From: JBCCZC01 sp039188505
GTDB taxonomy: Bacteria > Pseudomonadota > Gammaproteobacteria > Xanthomonadales > SZUA-38
Assembly: GCA_039188505.1 (NCBI GenBank)
Contig: JBCCZC010000303.1
Span: forward strand, 1-7,009
Length of the DNA stretch: 7,009 nucleotides
Reading direction: 5' to 3'
How positions within the stretch are numbered: position 1 is the first letter of the stretch; each line of letters starts with the position of its first letter. The notes beneath the pieces are model-generated. The model was not told the origin of the DNA. It did not search any database and was given only the letters and a program-made list of their open reading frames with translations. Shown here piece by piece: positions 1 through 5,771 of the stretch. A program made the translations under genes and the position numbers.

Positions 1-255
1 CTCGCGGTCCAGATCGGTCGCGAGGTAGATGGCATCGGCCTTCTTCGCGGCGCGCGCCAGCTGGTCGACGTGCTTGGAGCTCTTGTCGATGACTTCGTAG
101 TCCATCGCGAAGCCCTGCTCCGGATCAACGGCGCCCTCCTTGGGCTTGAGGTCGCGGACGTGACCATACGACGCCAGGACCTCGAAATCCTTCCCGAGGT
201 ACTTGTTGATGGTCTTCGCCTTGGCGGGCGATTCGACGATAAGAAGACTAGACAT
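1..255 (-). CDS. topA: DNA topoisomerase I (type IA), N-terminal 85 codons, cut by window edge
   Basis: The protein is the ATP-independent enzyme that relaxes negatively supercoiled DNA by cutting and rejoining one strand. Only the TOPRIM domain is in view. It opens MSSLLIVESPAKAKTINKYL, with the metal/catalytic glutamate at E8 (E9 in E. coli), then GHVRDL, and reaches ATDLDRE at residues 79-85. D81, D83 and E85 are the acidic DxDxE residues that bind magnesium. The loop between GHVRDL and the second half of TOPRIM is about 30 residues shorter than in E. coli TopA, and the text KPKEGAVDPEQGFAM resembles Xanthomonas-type TopA (from memory). The start at 255 is chosen because the first conserved residues follow it directly; no clear Shine-Dalgarno sequence precedes it. 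It lies 77 bases after smg on the same strand and is probably cotranscribed with it. The active-site tyrosine domain lies outside the window. Confidence 0.96.
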   Translation of the reverse strand, partial: MSSLLIVESPAKAKTINKYLGKDFEVLASYGHVRDLKPKEGAVDPEQGFAMDYEVIDKSSKHVDQLARAAKKADAIYLATDLDRE

Positions 256-332
256 GCGCGATCATCACGTGGTCCGGGCGAAGCCGGAGAGCGTCCCGGG
301 TGCCGTCGCGCCCGGGGCGTCGGGACAGCACC

Positions 333-809
333 TCAGTGCTTGGGCTCGGCGGCGTTGTCGAAGAGATAGTTCTCCATCCATGCATAGCTGGCTTCCTGCC
401 CGGGCTGGGTGAAGAGGACCATCAGCACGATCCACTTCAGATCTTCGAGGTCGACCTCGTCACTCTCCAGAGCCATGACGCGATCGATGATCAGTTCCCG
501 ACGTGTTGCATCGACGATGCCGGAATGCTCCAGATAGGTCAGGAAACCGCGCGACTCAATGTCCATGCGCTGCTGTTCACAGTCTGTGTAGACCCTGACC
601 GGGGCCTCCGACGCAATCATCACGTCCGGATGATCGCGGCGCTGGGCCAGCTCGTCGAGCCAGTCGAACGCCTTGGTGATCTCCGCATCCGAGAAACCCG
701 CCTCCAGCAGATTGCTCTGGAGCGTGTCCCGATCCGGATCGATCTCCGGTTCCTCGTACATGTAGTTCTCGAACAGGTACATCAGGACGTCGAGCACGTT
801 CTCTTTCAT
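333..809 (-). CDS. smg: Smg family protein (DUF494)
   Basis: This 158-residue protein matches the usual length of the Smg family (E. coli Smg is about 157). Family hallmarks are visible: DVLMYLFENY near residues 7-16, a conserved RGFLTYLE at about 87-94, and the very conserved stretch DLEDLKWIVLMVLF at about 120-133. It has no signal peptide or membrane segment and is rich in acidic residues, so it is probably cytoplasmic and helical. Its biochemical role is not established; the family is known mainly for sitting next to dprA and topA, as here. The start codon overlaps the dprA stop (ATGA at 806-809), suggesting translational coupling. A GAGGA Shine-Dalgarno sequence at 816-820 lies inside the dprA 3' end, about 6 bases from the ATG. 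Identification is by recalled similarity to E. coli Smg. Confidence 0.95.
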   Translation of the reverse strand: MKENVLDVLMYLFENYMYEEPEIDPDRDTLQSNLLEAGFSDAEITKAFDWLDELAQRRDHPDVMIASEAPVRVYTDCEQQRMDIESRGFLTYLEHSGIVDATRRELIIDRVMALESDEVDLEDLKWIVLMVLFTQPGQEASYAWMENYLFDNAAEPKH

Positions 810-1936
810 CGATGATCCTCGCCGATTCGGCAGTACTTGCCGCCGGGACCCGATTCGACACGGCCGTCGAGCTCGAGTATCAGCAGCATGGAGGAAAGCA
901 CATCGACGGTCAATCCGGTGTCCCGGACCAGATCGTCGATGCTCACGGGGTCGAAACCCATGCGGTCCAGCAATTGTCCGTACTCCGGATCAGGACGGTC
1001 CGCGGGGTCCCGTTCCGGGGTGTCGATCAGCCGTTTCCGGCTGTCGTCGACCTGGGCCAGGATGCTCTGCCCGAGCTCCTGGAGGATGTCCTCGGCCGTT
1101 TCCACGAGCTTCGCACCGTCCTTGATGAGGCGGTGGCAACCGCGCGCGACCGGGTTGTGGATGGAGCCGGGAATCGCAAACACCTCGCGATTCTGCTCCG
1201 TGGCGTAGCGTGCCGTGATCAGGCTGCCACTCTTCACGCTTGCCTCGATCACCAGCACGCCCGTGCTGAGCCCGGCGATGATCCGGTTGCGGGCCGGAAA
1301 CCGGCCCCGCAGCGGCCCCATGCCCGGCGCGTACTCGGACACCACCGCACCCTGGGCCCGGATCCGCGCGGCGAGCCCGGCGTGCCGGGTCGGATAGACC
1401 TGATCGAGGCCATGCGCAGCGACAGCGATTGTCGGCCGACCGGCATCGAGGGCCGCCTCGTGCGCGACCCCGTCGATACCCAGGGCCATGCCGCTCGTGA
1501 TCGTCAGCCCCGCGCCGGCCAGGGTCCTGGCAAAGGCGCGCGCGGTGCCGAGGCCGCCGCGGGTCGCGCTTCGCGAACCCACGATCGCCAGCTGCGGCAG
1601 CCATAGCGCACCCGGGTCTCCCGCTACGAAGAGCGCCACCGGCGCACCGGCGATCCCCTGCAGCTGGGGCGGGTAGTCGTCATCCTCCCGGGCGATCAGC
1701 CGATGATCCGGCGCCTCGAGCCAGGCGAGCCCGGCGTCGACCGCGCGCTCGTCCGGCTTTCGCAGGGCGTCGATCGAGGCATCGGCGAGACCCGCTGTAC
1801 GCAGGGCTTCACGCGGTGCATCGAGCACGGCGGTCGGGTTTTCGAAACGGGTCAGGAGATCGTTCGCCCGGGCGGTGCCGATGCCCGGTGCGTTCAGGAG
1901 GACCAGCCAATCCTTTGGTCCAGTCATCTCATCCAT
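806..1936 (-). CDS. dprA: DNA-processing protein DprA (Smf)
   Basis: DprA binds incoming single-stranded DNA in the cytoplasm and loads RecA during natural transformation; the gene is also kept in many species not known to be competent. The 376 residues show an N-terminal helix-hairpin-helix-like part (PGIGTARANDLL, about 17-28). The Rossmann-like DprA core follows: VGSRSATRGG at about 119, SGMALGIDGVAHEAAL at about 148-163, GLDQVYP at about 176, FPARNRIIAGLS at about 213-224, SGSLITARYA at about 236, and GCHRLIKDGA at about 266-275. The C-terminal residues (about 320-372) fit the winged-helix domain of long DprA proteins. One small departure from the usual TIAVLGxGLD is TIAVAAHGLD. Two ATG starts are possible, 1936 and 1927; I keep 1936, but neither has a strong ribosome site. 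It is the first gene of dprA-smg-topA. The LysM-domain gene often found just upstream in related bacteria is absent. Confidence 0.96.
   Translation of the reverse strand: MDEMTGPKDWLVLLNAPGIGTARANDLLTRFENPTAVLDAPREALRTAGLADASIDALRKPDERAVDAGLAWLEAPDHRLIAREDDDYPPQLQGIAGAPVALFVAGDPGALWLPQLAIVGSRSATRGGLGTARAFARTLAGAGLTITSGMALGIDGVAHEAALDAGRPTIAVAAHGLDQVYPTRHAGLAARIRAQGAVVSEYAPGMGPLRGRFPARNRIIAGLSTGVLVIEASVKSGSLITARYATEQNREVFAIPGSIHNPVARGCHRLIKDGAKLVETAEDILQELGQSILAQVDDSRKRLIDTPERDPADRPDPEYGQLLDRMGFDPVSIDDLVRDTGLTVDVLSSMLLILELDGRVESGPGGKYCRIGEDHR
816..820 (-). promoter_or_regulatory. Shine-Dalgarno sequence of smg
   Basis: GAGGA read on the minus strand ends 6 bases before the smg ATG at 809. It lies within the last codons of dprA and supports both the smg start and translation coupled to dprA. 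Confidence 0.6.
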
Positions 1937-1987
1937 GAGGCCTGTCAGGTGCAGAGCTGCTCAAACAGTCACGCTCCGTTTTCAAGC

Positions 1988-2016
1988 ATGCTAGCCACCG
2001 CCGTCAGGGGTCGCAA
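1988..2016 (-). promoter_or_regulatory. Candidate sigma-70 promoter for dprA-smg-topA
   Basis: On the minus strand TTGCGA (2011-2016, -35) is followed after exactly 17 bases by TAGCAT (1988-1993, -10). Each hexamer matches the consensus at 4 of 6 positions. Transcription would begin near 1981, leaving about 45 bases before the dprA ATG at 1936. It sits in the 162-base gap between the secreted-protein gene and dprA, where a promoter would be expected. Chance matches of this quality are not rare, so this is a candidate only. Confidence 0.4.
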
Positions 2017-2090
2017 CGCCTCGATGACCCGTGATTCTGTCGGTCTATTTCCCGCCCGCGTGCCCCGATGTTGTTGCGTGGCGAGAACTT

Positions 2091-2110
2091 TTCAAGCGCT
2101 AGCGCTCGAA
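2091..2110 (-). terminator. Palindromic hairpin over the stop codon of the secreted-protein gene (weak terminator candidate)
   Basis: AGCGCTAGCGCT at 2095-2106 is a perfect 12-base palindrome, and the arms extend imperfectly to TTC...GAA on both sides. Minus-strand RNA can form a stem of about 8 pairs (one G-U) with a CUAG loop that contains part of the UAG stop codon of the upstream gene. What follows is AAGTTCTCG, not a proper T-run, so intrinsic termination is uncertain. Confidence 0.35.
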
Positions 2111-3811
2111 ACCGTCCTTGAAGATGACGTCCGGATCGACCGGAACATCGACCGCCGGGCCCAGGCGAATGAGACCCGAAGCGTAGCGGGCGACCTGGTG
2201 GAGCCCGTCGTCGATGGTCCCATACAGCCGATACACGCCGGGAGCTAGGCTGCCAGTAAAATCGACGAGCCGTGCGCCCGCGCCGGGTCCCGTGGCGAAG
2301 CAAGGGAGCGCACCCTCGTTGCCGCTGCCGGGATCGTCATCGGGATCGACGAACAGGCACACTTCGAAGCTGGAGGAATCCGGGTCCACGATGCGCCAGG
2401 CCACGGTCATCGTCGGATCGGCCGAATGATACGGAGCAATGCGAATTGCCTCGAAGATCGACTCCTTGGGCAGCGGCGACTCATGGGGGTCCAGGCGAAC
2501 GAACCGGACCAGGCCTGTCCACCGGCTTGGCTCACTGCCCTCGATCCTGACCTCCCGCATGTCGCCGAGCAGATACTCGGTGCGACCCTCGAAGAGGATG
2601 ATGTCCTCGGAAGGTACGGCGTCGCCGGGGCGCCCCTCGGTGGGGCCATAGATGAAACGCGCGACGCCCTGGCCCTGCTGGAGAATGACCGGCGACTCAA
2701 GTTCCTTGATGAACGAGACCTGGTGGTAGAACTGGCTGTCGATCGGAACCGGCGTCATCATCCGGACGCCGGGATCGCTGGTCGTCGACGTGGCGGTCAG
2801 CACCTGCCCGGCGTAGCTCTCGTCGACCAGGTTCAGAAGTAGATCCACGTCGGCTGGTTCGAGCGGGCCCCAGGGATTGCCGAGCTCGACGGTCGCGTAT
2901 TCGTTGGCGATGTCCCCGCGAAGGTGTGGGGCGTCGAAATCAAGGATGGGCGCGCTAGCGATCGTCGCCGGTCCCACTGAATCCGCGCTGTCGCCCAGGC
3001 TCGACGACACCCGGATCGTGTAGTCACCCGGCGCCAGCAGCGCCAGGTCCACCGTGCTCGCTCGGCTGGTCCCGGGGATTCCGCTAGCCAGCGTCAGCGC
3101 GGCGCCGTCCTCGTCAATGGCTTCAATCGTGTAGGTCCCCCCGTCGAGGCCCGTGGCGGTCCAGCGCACGGTCGTGGTCGTGCCGGCGCCCTCCGTCGGC
3201 GCGGTAAGACGCACCCAGTCGACGTCGAAATCGAGGCCGTTGGTCCGATGGGGATCCACTCGAAAACCCTGTACCAAGTCGAAGTTCGACCAGGGCGTCT
3301 GGACCGCGCTGGCGGCGGCCAGGTCGATGGTCACGATGGTCCAGTCGCCGGTGCCGATGCTGAAGGACTGGGCCGTCCGGCCGAAGACAGAGGGGGGACG
3401 GTTCTCCTCGAACCAGAAGACCTGCAGATTCTCCTCCTCCGCGCCGCCGTGACGGATCTTGATCGAGAACTGCGTGAAGCGCCCGGTATCGATCGGGAAC
3501 CGGTCACCGCTGAGATTTCGGACGGCGCTGGGCAGGCCCGGGTCCAGGAGGAAAAATTTCGAGTCGGTGCCGGTCGCCGTGCCGCTGTAGATGCCGTCGA
3601 CGAAGGTCTCGTTCGTCACCTGCGAGGACAGGGGCAGCTCGACATCGTCCGGCCCCTCGAAGTCCCAGCGGTTCCCCAGGACCTGGGTGGCGTAGTCGAC
3701 GCCCTCGGCGACGGTGACACCGGCCGCGCCGGGGGCGGTGACGGTGAGTTGGGCCAGCGCTGGACCGCTGGCGACGAGCGTGACGGCAAGAACCAGGTGG
3801 CGACCATTCAT
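2099..3811 (-). CDS. Secreted protein of unknown function: two copies of a beta-sandwich-like two-domain unit, IFxDGFE tail
   Basis: I do not recognise a named family for this 570-residue protein. The chosen start (ATG at 3811) opens directly with a signal peptide, MNGRHLVLAVTLVASGPALA, with likely cleavage after ALA-20; an in-frame ATG at 3871 would overlap rluE and bury the signal. The mature part is a tandem duplication. Module A occurs at about 37-205 and 302-461; compare YATQVLGNRWDFEGPDDVEL with YATVELGNPWGPLEPADVDL, and a shared R(V/L)DPH later in each. Module B occurs at about 211-290 and 467-550; compare TVRWTATGLDG and LLAPGDYTIRV with TVAWRIVDPDS and SLAPGVYRLYG. The pattern suggests carbohydrate-binding or Ig/FnIII-like beta sandwiches. 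The only two cysteines (485 and 504) could form a disulfide. It ends VIFKDGFER, a short tail I recall from many exported proteins of related bacteria. No catalytic motif is visible. It starts 31 bases after rluE and is probably cotranscribed with it. An exported binding or surface protein is likely; the role is unknown. Confidence 0.85.
   Translation of the reverse strand: MNGRHLVLAVTLVASGPALAQLTVTAPGAAGVTVAEGVDYATQVLGNRWDFEGPDDVELPLSSQVTNETFVDGIYSGTATGTDSKFFLLDPGLPSAVRNLSGDRFPIDTGRFTQFSIKIRHGGAEEENLQVFWFEENRPPSVFGRTAQSFSIGTGDWTIVTIDLAAASAVQTPWSNFDLVQGFRVDPHRTNGLDFDVDWVRLTAPTEGAGTTTTVRWTATGLDGGTYTIEAIDEDGAALTLASGIPGTSRASTVDLALLAPGDYTIRVSSSLGDSADSVGPATIASAPILDFDAPHLRGDIANEYATVELGNPWGPLEPADVDLLLNLVDESYAGQVLTATSTTSDPGVRMMTPVPIDSQFYHQVSFIKELESPVILQQGQGVARFIYGPTEGRPGDAVPSEDIILFEGRTEYLLGDMREVRIEGSEPSRWTGLVRFVRLDPHESPLPKESIFEAIRIAPYHSADPTMTVAWRIVDPDSSSFEVCLFVDPDDDPGSGNEGALPCFATGPGAGARLVDFTGSLAPGVYRLYGTIDDGLHQVARYASGLIRLGPAVDVPVDPDVIFKDGFER
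2162..2908 (-). repeat. Second copy of the internal two-module unit (A2+B2) in the secreted protein
   Basis: This encodes residues about 302-550: module A2 beginning ANEYATVELGNPWG, and module B2 with TVAWRIVDPDS and SLAPGVYRLYG. B2 differs from B1 by a D/G-rich insert (DPDDDPGSGNEG, about 489-500) framed by the two cysteines. Confidence 0.65.
2942..3703 (-). repeat. First copy of the internal two-module unit (A1+B1) in the secreted protein
   Basis: This encodes residues about 37-290: module A1 beginning VDYATQVLGNRWD, and module B1 with TVRWTATGLDG and LLAPGDYTIRV. It pairs with the second copy at 2162-2908. The similarity is at protein level and divergent; I see no long matching DNA runs, so the duplication is old. 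Confidence 0.65.
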
Positions 3812-3842
3812 GCGCGGAGTATCGGCCCCTATCGACAGCGCA

Positions 3843-4424
3843 TCAAGCGCGTCGGTCGACTTCTCTGGCAAGGCTGCGCGGGTCGAGCTCCCGGACCTCG
3901 CCGGGTGACAGGTCGCCGAGGGTCCAGGGCCCGATCGCGCAGCGGATCAGGCGCAGCGTCGGCAGGCCGGCGGCTGCGGTCATGCGCCGGACCTGGCGGT
4001 TGCGGCCTTCCCGGATGCCAAGCTCGAGCCACCGGGTCGGAATCGAGGCCCGGACGCGGATCGGCGGGTCGCGAGGCCAGAGCCCGGGCGGTTTGCCCGC
4101 GAGCACCGCGACCTCCGCAGGCTTCGTGCGGCCGTCCTTGAGGTTCACGCCGCGGCGCAGGGCCGCGACCGCCGCGGCCGATGGCAATCCTTCCACCTGG
4201 ACCCAGTAGCGCTTCAGGAGCCGGTAGCGGGGGTTGGCGATCCGAGCCTGCAGTCGCCCATCGGTCGTGACGAGCAGGAGGCCCTCGCTGTCGCGATCGA
4301 GGCGCCCGGCCGGGTAGGCGTTCGGCACCTCGAGATAGTCCGCGAGCGTGGGTCGACCTTCCCGGTCGGTGAATTGCGAAAGGACGCCGTACGGTTTGTT
4401 GAGGGCCCAGAGGGTCGCGGCCAT
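3843..4424 (-). CDS. rluE: 23S rRNA pseudouridine synthase, RluE type
   Basis: The enzyme isomerises uridine to pseudouridine in 23S rRNA; E. coli RluE acts at U2457 in the peptidyl-transferase region. The 193 residues belong to the RsuA/RluB/RluE/RluF family. NKPYGVLSQFTD (about 9-20) is the opening motif, and GRLDRDSEGLLLVTTDG (about 40-56) carries the catalytic aspartate D43. KRYWVQVEG (about 71-79) and IREGRNRQVRRM (about 137-148) are also standard. The S4 RNA-binding domain that precedes the core in RsuA, RluB and RluF is absent, which together with LSQFTD points to RluE. I place the start at the ATG at 4424. A longer reading from a TTG at 4484 would add 20 unconserved residues encoded across a terminator-like hairpin. 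No Shine-Dalgarno sequence precedes the ATG. The secreted-protein gene follows 31 bases downstream. The exact target base is inferred from the subfamily. Confidence 0.92.
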   Translation of the reverse strand: MAATLWALNKPYGVLSQFTDREGRPTLADYLEVPNAYPAGRLDRDSEGLLLVTTDGRLQARIANPRYRLLKRYWVQVEGLPSAAAVAALRRGVNLKDGRTKPAEVAVLAGKPPGLWPRDPPIRVRASIPTRWLELGIREGRNRQVRRMTAAAGLPTLRLIRCAIGPWTLGDLSPGEVRELDPRSLAREVDRRA

Positions 4425-4461
4425 GGGGGTTGGGAATCGCGGTGGGAGGTCGCGAACCGTG

Positions 4462-4508
4462 ACACAAAAGAGCCCGGCCGCCAATCCGGGGATCGGCGCC
4501 TGCCGGGC
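4462..4508 (-). terminator. Rho-independent terminator after the Sel1-repeat gene
   Basis: Read on the minus strand, GCCCGGC (4502-4508) pairs with GCCGGGC (4472-4478). Inside, CGCC/GGCG extends the stem, with a possible ATCC/GGAT top. The stem is followed at once by TCTTTTGTGT (4462-4471). A GC-rich stem plus a T-rich run is the classic intrinsic terminator form. It lies after the Sel1 gene stop (4548) and before the rluE ATG (4424), so it should separate the two transcripts at least partly. It also argues against the upstream TTG start of rluE. Confidence 0.6.
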
Positions 4509-4509
4509 C

Positions 4510-4529
4510 GCTCCGGCATCAGCCGGAGC
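4510..4529. other. Perfect 8-base-pair hairpin between the Sel1 gene and rluE
   Basis: GCTCCGGC (4510-4517), loop ATCA, and GCCGGAGC (4522-4529) form a perfect inverted repeat. It is the middle of three hairpins in the gap and has no T-run of its own on either side. It may protect the Sel1 transcript 3' end or help terminate. Confidence 0.6.
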
Positions 4530-4532
4530 CCG

Positions 4533-4547
4533 TCAGCCTTTGGCTGA
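4533..4547. other. Short hairpin immediately after the Sel1 gene stop codon
   Basis: TCAGCC (4533-4538), loop TTT, and GGCTGA (4542-4547) form a 6-base-pair inverted repeat adjoining the TGA stop at 4548-4550. It is the first of the three hairpins met by RNA polymerase leaving the gene. Confidence 0.5.
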
Positions 4548-4964
4548 TCAGTAGCCGGCGATCCTCGACGCGGCGTCATCCTCCCGCGGCGGGCGGAAGT
4601 ACAGGTCGTGATCTCTTGCGAGTCGACCCGCCATCGCCATCCCGTCCGCAATCTGATCGGGGGTGAGCATCACGGAAAGCACTTCCTGTGCCTCGATCAG
4701 CTCTTCATCTCGACGCTGCTGGGTGGCCAGCTCGATCCAGGCATAGGCCCGGACAAGATCCCGCTCGACTCCCTCACCCCGGTAGTACATGACACCGATA
4801 TTGAACTGGGCGGTTGCGTGACCGGTCACCGCATCGGCATGGAATTCCGTCCACGCGCGATCGTGATCACCCATCTTGTACGCGACCATTCCGTGATCGA
4901 AATCGGCCATGGCGGGGCTGGCGGCTGCCAGTGCGAGAACTGCGGCCAACATCAGGCGTTTCAT
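4548..4964 (-). CDS. Small exported Sel1-repeat protein
   Basis: The 138-residue product begins with a clear signal peptide, MKRLMLAAVLALAAASPAMA, with cleavage before DFDHG. Residues about 37-80 carry a Sel1-type (TPR-like) helical repeat: AWTEFHADAVTGHATAQFNI, then GVMYYRGEGVERD, then AYAWIELA. The preceding segment (DHGMVAYKMGDHDRA) looks like a degenerate first helix pair. The C-terminal part MLTPDQIADGMAMAGRLA resembles the tail seen after single Sel1 repeats in other small proteobacterial proteins. Such repeats mediate protein contacts; a periplasmic scaffold or adaptor role is inferred and no partner is visible. The start at 4964 is preferred over an upstream in-frame ATG at 5048 because GGAGGG (4972-4977) lies 7 bases in front and the signal peptide begins there. 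It is divergent from the lipoprotein gene at 5159. Confidence 0.88.
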   Translation of the reverse strand: MKRLMLAAVLALAAASPAMADFDHGMVAYKMGDHDRAWTEFHADAVTGHATAQFNIGVMYYRGEGVERDLVRAYAWIELATQQRRDEELIEAQEVLSVMLTPDQIADGMAMAGRLARDHDLYFRPPREDDAASRIAGY

Positions 4965-4971
4965 ACGCGGT

Positions 4972-4977
4972 CCCTCC
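4972..4977 (-). promoter_or_regulatory. Strong Shine-Dalgarno sequence of the Sel1-repeat gene
   Basis: GGAGGG on the minus strand with a 7-base spacer to the ATG at 4964. It is the best ribosome site in the window and decides the start, rejecting the ATG at 5048. Confidence 0.75.
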
Positions 4978-5048
4978 ATCGTGATCGTCGTCCATGACGA
5001 AGGCGCGTCGTTCCGCGCTGCGAAACAACGCGTCTGCCCAGAAAGCAA

Positions 5049-5158
5049 TCCTTTTAGGGCTAATAAGCAGTATAGAGGAGTTCAATACGATTTTTACGCA
5101 ACTTTCACAACCGTGACAGTCATTCAAATTCGACCATCGACGCGCTAGCGTCGGACTC
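5049..5158. promoter_or_regulatory. AT-rich divergent promoter region between the Sel1 and lipoprotein genes
   Basis: By hand count, 51 of the 80 bases at 5051-5130 are A or T, in strong contrast to the GC-rich genes around them. On the minus strand TATACT (5069-5074) is a good -10 candidate for the Sel1 gene, which would give a leader of roughly 100 bases, but no convincing -35 lies 16-18 bases upstream. On the plus strand only weak -10-like words are present (for example TACGAT at 5085-5090). The region very probably drives both genes; the exact promoters cannot be fixed by eye. Confidence 0.45.
5138..5153 (+). promoter_or_regulatory. Hairpin just upstream of the lipoprotein start codon
   Basis: CGACGC (5138-5143) pairs with GCGTCG (5148-5153) around the loop GCTA, ending five bases before the ATG at 5159. 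It occupies the place where a ribosome site would lie, and no Shine-Dalgarno sequence is visible. It could limit translation initiation; this is inference. Confidence 0.35.
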
Positions 5159-5632
5159 ATGAGAATCCTGCTGCTCCCCGCCCTCGCTGCGCTCCTCGCC
5201 GCCTGTGCCTCCGATCCGGTCCAGGAACCGGTTGCCGGCCAGCGCTACGCCATCATCGAGACCGGTGCCTCACGCAAGGCCGAGGGGATCTTCCCGGTTC
5301 TCCTCACGCGCATCGATGACAAGCGGATCACCGTCACCGCGGACGATCTTCGGCGCGGACGCCAGGGACATTTCCCGAACGCCCGTTCCGTCTTCCGGGT
5401 GGCGCCCGGCCAGCACAGCCTCGAGGCCATGGGCATGGTGGATCGCCGCTACGTTCCCGGTCTGAGCCAGGACCTTTCGCGCGATAATTCCGAGCCGCTC
5501 GTCGCGAACTTCCAGTCCGGTACGCGTTACTTCGTCGGCATCAAGGCGGACTCGGCGCGTCGCGCCGAGTGGCGCCTGGTCATCTGGAAGACCGAGGCCG
5601 TCGATGAAGGCGCCATCGACATCATCGATTGA
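5159..5632 (+). CDS. Small lipoprotein of unknown function
   Basis: The 157-residue protein starts MRILLLPALAALLAAC, a type II signal peptide with lipobox LAAC and the lipidated cysteine at C16. The residue after it is Ala rather than Asp, which by the enterobacterial Lol rule predicts the outer membrane. The mature part is short and mixed alpha/beta in character. VFRVAPGQHSLEA (about 78-90) and FQSGTRYFVGIKADS (about 118-132), followed by WRLVIWKTEA (about 138-147), recall small lipoproteins with a PEGA- or DUF2846-like strand pattern (G-x-H then F-x-x-G-x-x-Y). I cannot assign it to a family with confidence. No catalytic motif is seen. The start is fixed by the lipoprotein signal; there is no Shine-Dalgarno sequence, and a hairpin lies just upstream. 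It stands alone between the divergent Sel1 gene and the regulator gene 176 bases downstream. Confidence 0.88.
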   Translation: MRILLLPALAALLAACASDPVQEPVAGQRYAIIETGASRKAEGIFPVLLTRIDDKRITVTADDLRRGRQGHFPNARSVFRVAPGQHSLEAMGMVDRRYVPGLSQDLSRDNSEPLVANFQSGTRYFVGIKADSARRAEWRLVIWKTEAVDEGAIDIID

Positions 5633-5633
5633 G

Positions 5634-5647
5634 GCGTCTGCGGACGC
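5634..5647 (+). terminator. Small hairpin after the lipoprotein stop codon (weak terminator candidate)
   Basis: GCGTC (5634-5638), loop TGCG, and GACGC (5643-5647) begin one base after the TGA. Only a short ATTTT run at 5657-5661 follows, about ten bases downstream, so it falls short of a standard intrinsic terminator. Confidence 0.25.
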
Positions 5648-5771
5648 GTCGGACGGATTTTCCAGACCGTCGGATGGGTCCTGATCCCGGAAAGATGATC
5701 ACGACCCTTTGGCTCGCAGCCTAGGACACACCTGCCCGGCAGCGAGCGTCGCCGGTCGCGCGGCCGCGGCG

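Noticed and set aside
256..332. GC-rich inverted repeats between smg and topA as a terminator
   Set aside because: Several short complementary words can pair (for example TCCGG with CCGGA around GCGAAG), but none is followed by a T-run, and the genes look cotranscribed.
300..815. Plus-strand open frame of 171 codons opposite smg
   Set aside because: The minus strand encodes a full-length Smg protein in this place; the plus-strand reading is its shadow.
812..1606. Plus-strand open frame of 264 codons opposite dprA
   Set aside because: DprA motifs run through the whole minus strand here; the antisense product has no recognisable domain and is a codon-bias shadow.
3812..3871. Upstream in-frame ATG (3871) for the secreted protein
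   Set aside because: It would add 20 residues ahead of a perfect signal peptide and overlap the rluE 3' end by 29 bases.
3248..4141. Plus-strand open frame of 297 codons crossing the secreted-protein gene and rluE
   Set aside because: It spans two well-supported minus-strand genes and the gap between them, and ends in Arg/Gly/Ala-rich text without motifs.
4425..4484. Upstream TTG start for rluE
   Set aside because: The extra 20 residues are not typical of RluE, and the segment contains the T-run and an arm of a terminator-like hairpin.
4965..5048. Upstream in-frame ATG for the Sel1-repeat protein
   Set aside because: The ATG at 4964 has a strong GGAGGG site and begins a signal peptide; the longer form would bury that signal.
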